A stretch of 64,000 nucleotides of DNA. Source: Xylocopa sonorina. Lineage: Eukaryota > Arthropoda > Insecta > Hymenoptera > Apidae. A program made the position numbers and the translations under genes. The notes under the pieces are model-generated. The model was not told the DNA's origin and did no database searches. It saw only the letters and a list, made by a program, of their open reading frames with translations. The stretch spans positions 868,001-932,000 of the forward strand of contig NW_027490127.1 in the NCBI RefSeq assembly GCF_050948175.1, written 5' to 3'. Below are positions 58,471 through 64,000 of this stretch, in pieces; the stretch's first letter is position 1; each line of letters opens with the position of its first letter.

Positions 58471-58838
58471 TTTCAGCAGTATATGCACAGCAGCCTCACT
58501 CACTTCGGCAGTGGGGACTCGGGCGTAGGGGGGGGGGGGGCTGCAGGCCCTCCACCATCCTACTGCCTGCCCTGATACGGGCGAGGGACTCCCAGGACCA
58601 CTTGAACTACAACTAGCATCTATCTTATACTATAACCGATTCGTAGTTATGCGTTTTCCATTAAGCTGGCCGGAATCAGTGATATTGATTCGTCCAGTCT
58701 AAAGTATTATTTTCTTTTTAAGTTTCCCGATTTTCTTATTTTCTCTCACGATATCGTCTATTTCGTTGTACCTTGCCCGGACGGTATGATATATAATCTG
58801 TTGTTCGATATTTGTAGGATTTCCTCTTAATAAATGCA
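58471..58838. other. Spacer with G tract, no gene seen
   Basis: A G tract at about 58525-58538, then A/T-rich sequence. It may be the LINE G 5' leader (minus strand). Nothing recognised. Confidence 0.4.
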
Positions 58839-59378
58839 ATGCTTCCACAGATTTTCTTTTCCTTTCTCTTTAGTTACGTTGTTGTTATTTTATCCTCTCT
58901 ATCATCCACATTTCCTCTCTGCACCATCGCGGAACCGGCGTTATACGATTACATCATGATGGCGCCCCGGTCTTGCTACCCCGAGATCGAATGTTCTCCC
59001 TTGCATCCGTTGATTTGTATATGTGACATATTGGAGAATATTTCCTCTTATCCTTTGTATTTTTCGAATTACGTTTTAATTAGATATATATTAGATATGC
59101 GTCAAAATATCGGACTTCCGTACGATTTTTTAGTAAAGTCTTATTCCTTTCCGACTGTTCGTTTTCATTTCACGATAGGCGCTCCTGTATTCGATGCAGA
59201 CCCGCTCCGATTGAACCAGCCGATTATTATATTATATTACGTGAACAAACGTTCAATCGGAGCGGATCTCTGCCACACCGTAACTGTGGAAGGCTTACTG
59301 CATAGCCTCATCCCTGTGAAAGTTGCGGAAGTTGCTTCCGCCCCGAGATGGAAGTGTGCTTATGTTAGATTTAGTTAG
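58839..59378 (+). CDS. Hypothetical 179-residue frame, doubtful
   Basis: It starts with a hydrophobic segment (FFSFLFSYVVVILSSLSS), but no domain is recognised. A 15-bp perfect inverted repeat (59202-59216 and 59251-59265) lies inside it, and it runs into degenerate TTAGG repeats. It may be a chance frame in a repeat. Confidence 0.15.
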   Translation: MLPQIFFSFLFSYVVVILSSLSSTFPLCTIAEPALYDYIMMAPRSCYPEIECSPLHPLICICDILENISSYPLYFSNYVLIRYILDMRQNIGLPYDFLVKSYSFPTVRFHFTIGAPVFDADPLRLNQPIIILYYVNKRSIGADLCHTVTVEGLLHSLIPVKVAEVASAPRWKCAYVRFS

Positions 59379-59610
59379 GTTACGCTAGGTTATGTTAGCT
59401 TGGGTTATGTTTGGGAATGTTTGTAGGTTGCTCAGTTATGTTGGGTTAGATTTAAAAAAGCGTAGGTTTGATTTGTTTATGTTTACGAAAGGTAATGCTA
59501 AATTGTGTTAGGTTGGGTTAGATTTGAGCGAAGGCAGGTTAAGTCAGATTAGGTGTAACTGAGATTAGGTTGGTTTGAATTAAGTTTGGTGTATGTTAGA
59601 TTATGTTAAG
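59375..59610 (+). repeat. Degenerate TTAGGTTAG-type repeats
   Basis: Many TTAGGTT, TTGGGTTA, GTTATGTTAG and TTAGATT words over about 230 bp, consistent with an old, mutated telomere-type array. Confidence 0.6.
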
Positions 59611-59989
59611 CCAAGTAAGAGATGGATTACCGATAGCTGACAATGCCATTCGTCGATAGTTCTTGAATTCCTGGCTATTGGCAATATCAGCCGTCATTAT
59701 ATAGATTTGGATAATTATGTATAACAATTGAAAAGAACGAACAAATTATACAGATAAGTCAGAGGAAAAGATCATGCAAATATTAATTGTCATCTAAACT
59801 AATTTAAACAGCCAGTTCGTTAACAAAACTGTAAGCTCAAATACTATATTGTTCATTATGTTAAAAAAAAATGTATTAGACCTCGTACATTACAGCACAT
59901 CATAGATCAGTCTGATTAATTGCCCAAGCAACCATAATTCAAGAGTTAATTAACATCATATTTGCAAAAATTTACAATATGAAAATTTC
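59611..59989. other. A+T-rich sequence, no gene seen
   Basis: No feature recognised between the degenerate telomere-type repeats and segment R copy III. Confidence 0.5.
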
Positions 59990-60465
59990 GTAAATTTTAA
60001 TGGTGACGAAGCTGGTACACGGTTTTTGGATCTTGAAAATGGTAAAAACCTAGTCAAACACTAGGTGCAACATTAACAATGGATTCTCAAAATTTTCTCG
60101 CAATGCTTTCTTATAAAAGAAATATATTTCTTATGTTCAAATTAATTAGAAATGCAAAATAATTTTACTAATAACATAATATTATATATCTTTCGGAGAA
60201 TTAAAACTTGCATCGACAATGGGAAAGTTGAAAATTAGCGGTGATCTACGAAATGCAATGAAATTAGAGAAATTAATGGTCAATTTAAAGACGAAACTTA
60301 CTTTGAAAAATGAAATACCGTCTTCTTAGAAAGAACCGACATATTAACTATGTAAGGAAAAATTATTCCTACTTCTAAAAATTTTGTTACTTTTTGTAAA
60401 ATTTTAATATGATAATATAAAATATTAAAAATATTGAAAAAACTAAAGTAAAATATATTTTTATA

Positions 60466-61753
60466 TTAGGTTGGGGAAAAAGAAATCCATTATTTTTATA
60501 TGAACTTCAGGACTTTATTTAACATGCTTCGGATTGTCCGATTTGGGTCAAATATGCACAGTTTTGTTGTATGATTTGTTGCCATTTTAAAGGTAACTTC
60601 ATAATGCCTCTCTCATAGAAGTCCTGGTCTCTATTTGCAAAAAACTCTAGCAGTCGATTTTCACAATCCTCCCTAGATGCCAATTTTTTATTATTAAAGA
60701 AATTTTGCAATGCAAGAAAAAGATGATAATCGCTTGGTGCCAAGTCCGGACTGTATGGCGGATGCATTAAAACTTCCCAACCAAGCTCCCGAAGTTTCTG
60801 GCGAGTCACTGTAGACGTGTGTGGCCTAGCGTTGTCCTGGTGGAACACGACACCTCTCCTGTTGGCCAATTCTGGCCGTTTCTGGTCAATCGCTATCTTC
60901 AAACGGTCCAGTTGTTGACAGTAGAGATCAGAATTTAGCGTTTGGCCGTATGGAAGCAACTCGTAATAAATAATCCTCTTCCAGTCCCACCAAATGCATA
61001 GCAGAACCTTCCTGGCCGTTAGTCCTGGTTTGGCCACCGTTTGAGGTGCTTCACCGCTCTTTGACCACGATCGTTTTCGCACAGAGTTATCGTATGTGAT
61101 CCATTTCTCATCTCCAGTAACCATCCGTTTAAGAAATGGGTCTATCTCATTCCGTTTGGCCAAGGCTTCGCAGATGGAAATTCGATCCATCATGTTTTTT
61201 TCTGTTAATTGGTATGGCACCCAAACATCGAGCTTCTTTTTGAATCCAGCTGCGTGTAAATGGTTTAAAACAGTTTTATGGTCGATTTTTAGCTCCTGGG
61301 CGATGTTACGACTGCTAACATGCCGGTCAACTTCGATCATTTCTCCGATTTTATCGACATTTTCGACGACCGGCCTACCTGTGCGAGGTGCATCTTTAAC
61401 ATCAAAAATTCCTGAACGGAATCTACGAAACCAAAATTGCACATAATTGGCTGTTACAGTATCGGAACCATAAACACCATTCACAATTTTAGCCGCCTGG
61501 CTTGCATTTTCGCCTTTGTCAAAGAAAAACTGTAAAATGTACCGAATTTTCTTTTCGTTCACTTCCATTTTTAACACTCTGTAACTCACAACTGAATGCA
61601 CCAAACAAAAAACAGCAAAATAATTTTTTTTACTGCGAAATGTCACCTTTCCAACGAGCATAAATCTGAAATTGTTTGATCGATACTTTACGAGAAATCT
61701 ATCAGTAAAGCCATCTGCCGAAAAAATAATGGATTTCTTTTTCCCCAACCTAA
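60466..61753 (-). mobile_element. Complete mariner transposon with 32-bp perfect inverted repeats
   Basis: Terminal inverted repeats at 60466-60497 and 61722-61753 are identical over 32 bp (starting TTAGGTTGGGG). TA dinucleotides flank both ends (60464-60465 and 61754-61755). Length is 1288 bp, normal for mariner. Joining the flanks with one TA gives the sequence found uninterrupted in R copy I near 32059-32065. Confidence 0.95.
60519..61568 (-). CDS. Mariner transposase, intact, DD34D
   Basis: A cut-and-paste transposase that binds the inverted repeats and catalyses excision and TA-targeted insertion in the nucleus. I chose ATG 61566-61568 (MEVNEKKIRY), which gives 349 residues, the family norm; the frame upstream of it overlaps the inverted repeat and is not coding. 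The N-terminal helix-turn-helix DNA-binding part covers about residues 1-110. The linker PRTGRP is at 61-66 and WVPYQL at 116-121 (family motif WVPHEL). Catalytic residues are Asp153 (TGDEKW), Asp245 (FHQDNARPH) and Asp280 (SPDLAPSDYHLF), with 34 residues between the last two. It resembles the mellifera/irritans-type group by eye; the subfamily is uncertain. There are no stops or frameshifts. Confidence 0.95.
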   Translation of the reverse strand: MEVNEKKIRYILQFFFDKGENASQAAKIVNGVYGSDTVTANYVQFWFRRFRSGIFDVKDAPRTGRPVVENVDKIGEMIEVDRHVSSRNIAQELKIDHKTVLNHLHAAGFKKKLDVWVPYQLTEKNMMDRISICEALAKRNEIDPFLKRMVTGDEKWITYDNSVRKRSWSKSGEAPQTVAKPGLTARKVLLCIWWDWKRIIYYELLPYGQTLNSDLYCQQLDRLKIAIDQKRPELANRRGVVFHQDNARPHTSTVTRQKLRELGWEVLMHPPYSPDLAPSDYHLFLALQNFFNNKKLASREDCENRLLEFFANRDQDFYERGIMKLPLKWQQIIQQNCAYLTQIGQSEAC

Positions 61754-62814
61754 TATATTATTGTAATATATTTTGTAACGCTAAATGATAAAAATTAAAT
61801 ACATTACGTTTGAATATATTTATTTATTATATTATTATTATGTTATTTATTATATTATGTTACTCACATTTAATATTTTCTTTGGAAACAATGAGCAAAG
61901 ATATAACGTACTTTCTTATTACAGTCCTAGCTGCTTCACAAGTTCTGAAAATGACAAAATAGACCAACGCCAGCAAAAAGTATAATGTTTCATAATTATT
62001 TTATAGTTGAAAGATTATCAAGCTTTATGCCTGGATGGATGCTTATATATATAACTGCCAAAATGAAATGAGATCGCAAAGTGATATCTACACACCTGTG
62101 TGCTGCAATTTTGACACATTAAAATTTCTGATAAAAGCATATAAATGTTTATAATCTAATTATCAATTACAAACGGAATTCTACAATTTATCCACGTAAT
62201 AGTCCTTTCTTTTTGTACGCATCCTCCAATACATACACAATATCTTTAGAAGTACCACCTAATAGGTTTCATAGTTTCGATTCTAGTAAATAGAGTAAAA
62301 TGGCATAAGAATTTCTGCTGAATATCAAGGGGATGTGAAGCTATTATTGTACTGCATACAGCATTTTTCACTGGAATAATTATTCTTCCAATGTGTCAAC
62401 TCCAGATTTGTTTGAATTGTTCTGGTTTAGAAAACTAAAACTGAATGACATATCCCTTAACACAGCACGGCGGTAACCACAAAACTTAACAGATCCAAGG
62501 TTCCTTTATCTCAGACTAAGGCCTGCTTTCTTTGTGCCCAAACTTCTTTACATTGCGTTACATTCTTAAGACTGTTTGTAAGTTACAAAGAACAGAAACG
62601 CTACATGGATTATAAAAGTGTAATATTTCAATTCATATAATCGTCAACATTTTAAATCCGTTTACGTTGCTTTGCTTGTTGTATACGTTTATCAGCTGGC
62701 GCTGAACCAACTGCTACTGCCACCATCCCTTTCTAAAACTTGGAAAATCCACCAGATCTAATGAAACCTTGCTTAGATTGCAAATGTGTTTTCCACACTA
62801 TTCACAGTAATAGT

Positions 62815-63090
62815 TTCTTGCTACTGGATAGCGTTCCCAAATCTCTACGTATCGAAGCAATAGAGTTCTAATGCTTCATTAAACGCCATATCGCATTTCA
62901 TGTCAACAGATCGAAGTGTGTTAATAGATTTTAATGCTATATACATCTCATTATACTTATCTGCATCTACACTTCAGTAGAATGCCATTTTTAAATTTCC
63001 ATGCATGTGGACAGTGTTTTCAGATGCCAACGTGACGAAGCAATAGACTTCTAATACTTCATTCATCACGAAAATGGAAATAGAATAAAA
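62815..63090 (+). repeat. Satellite array, plus orientation
   Basis: About 1.5 monomers (TACTGGATAGCGTTCCCAAATCTCTACGTATCGAAGCAATAGAGTTC...; GCCATATCGCATTTCATG). Confidence 0.8.
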
Positions 63091-63099
63091 TAAGGACTC

Positions 63100-63392
63100 C
63101 ACTATGGTAGATGTGAATGAGTTGGATGCACTGAGCTGGGAGCTCGTATACCTGAGGTACAACTGTTCTGTTCGTGTCGGAGATCAAAACTCCTTAGAGT
63201 CAATTGCTCTGTTCGAATCGCCTCGTATGTGGCGTCGCCACCTCGTTCTGTGGCAGCGAGTAGGCGGGTTGCCCGCATACAGTGGATCCGGATGCTGTAG
63301 GAGATGCGGATGCCGATCTGGGGACGCCAAGGACGGTGGCAAGCGTCTGGGCATAGCAGGCGGTACGTCTGACGCCACAGTTCACATTCTCT
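63100..63392 (-). mobile_element. Element F, divergent copy F3
   Basis: GGCGGGTTGCCCGCATACAG, GGATGCTGTAGGAGATGCGG and AGCAGGCGGTACGTCTGACGCCAC correspond in order to the hairpin-end half of F0 (GGCAGGTTGCCTGCGTGCAG...CAGGCGCTACGCCTGACGTCAC). The hairpin is weakened. It lies at a switch between plus and minus satellite. The frames across it are not convincing. Confidence 0.5.
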
Positions 63393-63670
63393 TGCTTTTG
63401 CAGTGTTGAAGATATAAACATAAAGCATTGCATTGAATTTTCCATCTTATCATGAAACATTGAAATGAAATGCGACATCGCGTCGATGGAAGTATTAGAA
63501 CTAGTAGTGTAACACCTCTGCATTGACACGCAGAAATTATGGGGCGCCATCTCTTTGCATGGGACTGTATAATACATATTCTTTTGAACGGTAAAAGCAG
63601 ATAAGCATAAGCTACAGATAGAAGATTGCATCTTACTTTTTTTGATACGTTGAAGTGAGATGCGATCGTG
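63393..63670 (-). repeat. Satellite array, minus orientation
   Basis: About 1.5 monomers (GAAACATTGAAATGAAATGCGACATCGCGTCGATGG; TATGGGGCGCCATCTCTTTGCATGGGACTG). Confidence 0.8.
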
Positions 63671-64000
63671 GAATATTCTGGATTGCGAGCGAGACCGAGA
63701 GTGCGGAATAGATGAGGTTTTCATATAAATATTTTAAAACGATGAAGCAGTTGTTCATTAGCATTCTTTCGAGTTATATCACCGTTGAGAAGAACTATAT
63801 AATGATTTACAAAACCTTGTAGTTGTCTATAGTTAATAAGTTTTCTACAGTTTTTAGGCTCAGGAGTGGTAATTATCAAGAAGACATTCAAGAATTAAAT
63901 TGGACACGTTCTAAAGATTGGAATATTATCGAGTATTTGAAAACAGAACGTTGGAGAAAGTTACTTGATGGTCTAGAACGTTCGAGAAGTTATTCATGCG
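63671..64000. other. Sequence to window end, no gene seen
   Basis: A+T-rich, no satellite words. GAACGTT(G/C)GAGAA occurs twice near the end (about 63947 and 63978), perhaps the start of another repeat. Confidence 0.4.

Larger units (their letters stand above)
59990..62800 (+). repeat. Dispersed segment R, copy III, split by mariner
   Basis: 60.0-60.46 kb matches the reverse complement of 32.0-32.6 kb. 61.76-62.8 kb matches 48.2-49.2 kb and the reverse complement of 31.0-32.0 kb. A mariner lies between the two parts. The segment ends near 62800, where satellite begins. Confidence 0.85.

Noticed and set aside
58839..59378. 179-aa frame as a real secreted or membrane protein
   Set aside because: No homology recognised, contains an inverted repeat, merges into TTAGG-like repeats; kept only as a low-confidence feature.
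61569..61748. N-terminal 60-residue extension of the mariner transposase
   Set aside because: It overlaps the inverted repeat and untranslated region; family length and the MEVNEK start fit the internal ATG.

Overview
This is a eukaryotic, repeat-dense, heterochromatin-like window, most likely from an insect. Evidence: interspersed TTAGG/CCTAA telomere-type arrays, an insect-like 5.8S-ITS2-28S block, several R1-clade non-LTR retrotransposons (LINEs), BEL/Pao LTR elements, a Helitron, a mariner, and a long A+T-rich satellite. The remembered look of the 28S D2 segment and the TTAGG repeat favour Hymenoptera, possibly a bee, but that is an inference. No conventional single-copy protein gene is supported. 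The only long intact protein frame is the mariner transposase.

Layout. 1-2.3 kb: 5'-deleted LINE copy A (ORF2, two in-frame stops). 2.7-2.8 kb: reversed endonuclease fragment of a second LINE family. 3.1-7.2 kb: A+T-rich LINE C, bounded by TTAGG arrays and preceded by tandem palindromes and tandem ETS/CRE-like motifs. 7.2-15.7 kb: LINE D, with CCAAT-box repeats in its leader and two successive gag-like ORF1 regions. 15.2-15.7 kb: a reversed copy of LINE E's 3' UTR sits at the end of D between 15-bp target duplications. 16.2-22 kb: LINE E with ORF1, ORF2, 3' UTR and A tail. 22-25.8 kb: a partial, apparently decayed rDNA unit (repeated ITS1, 5.8S, ITS2, 5' 28S). 26-27.3 kb: satellite. 27.4-28.1 kb: probable Gypsy-type LTR.

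29.5-32.9 kb: first copy of a dispersed segment (called R here) holding a candidate two-exon small gene. 32.9-35.1 kb: satellite, which switches strand near 33.6 kb. 35.1-44.3 kb: two BEL/Pao elements in opposite orientation (P1 minus, P2 plus); P1 is interrupted by LINE copy B. 44.5-47.4 kb: reversed satellite and a Helitron Rep fragment. 48.2-51.8 kb: second, inverted R copy. 52.3-56.9 kb: reversed satellite with two copies of an unnamed element (F) carrying 27-bp tandem repeats. 57.1-58.5 kb: a second C-family LINE fragment. 60-62.8 kb: third R copy, split by an intact mariner whose empty site survives in the first R copy. 62.8-63.7 kb: more satellite and a divergent F copy.

The elements do not form a pathway. 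They record nested insertion, internal deletion and inversion in a satellite/rDNA/TTAGG environment. Names A-H, F, R, P1 and P2 are labels used only here. Family calls rest on motifs I can read; no database search was run.
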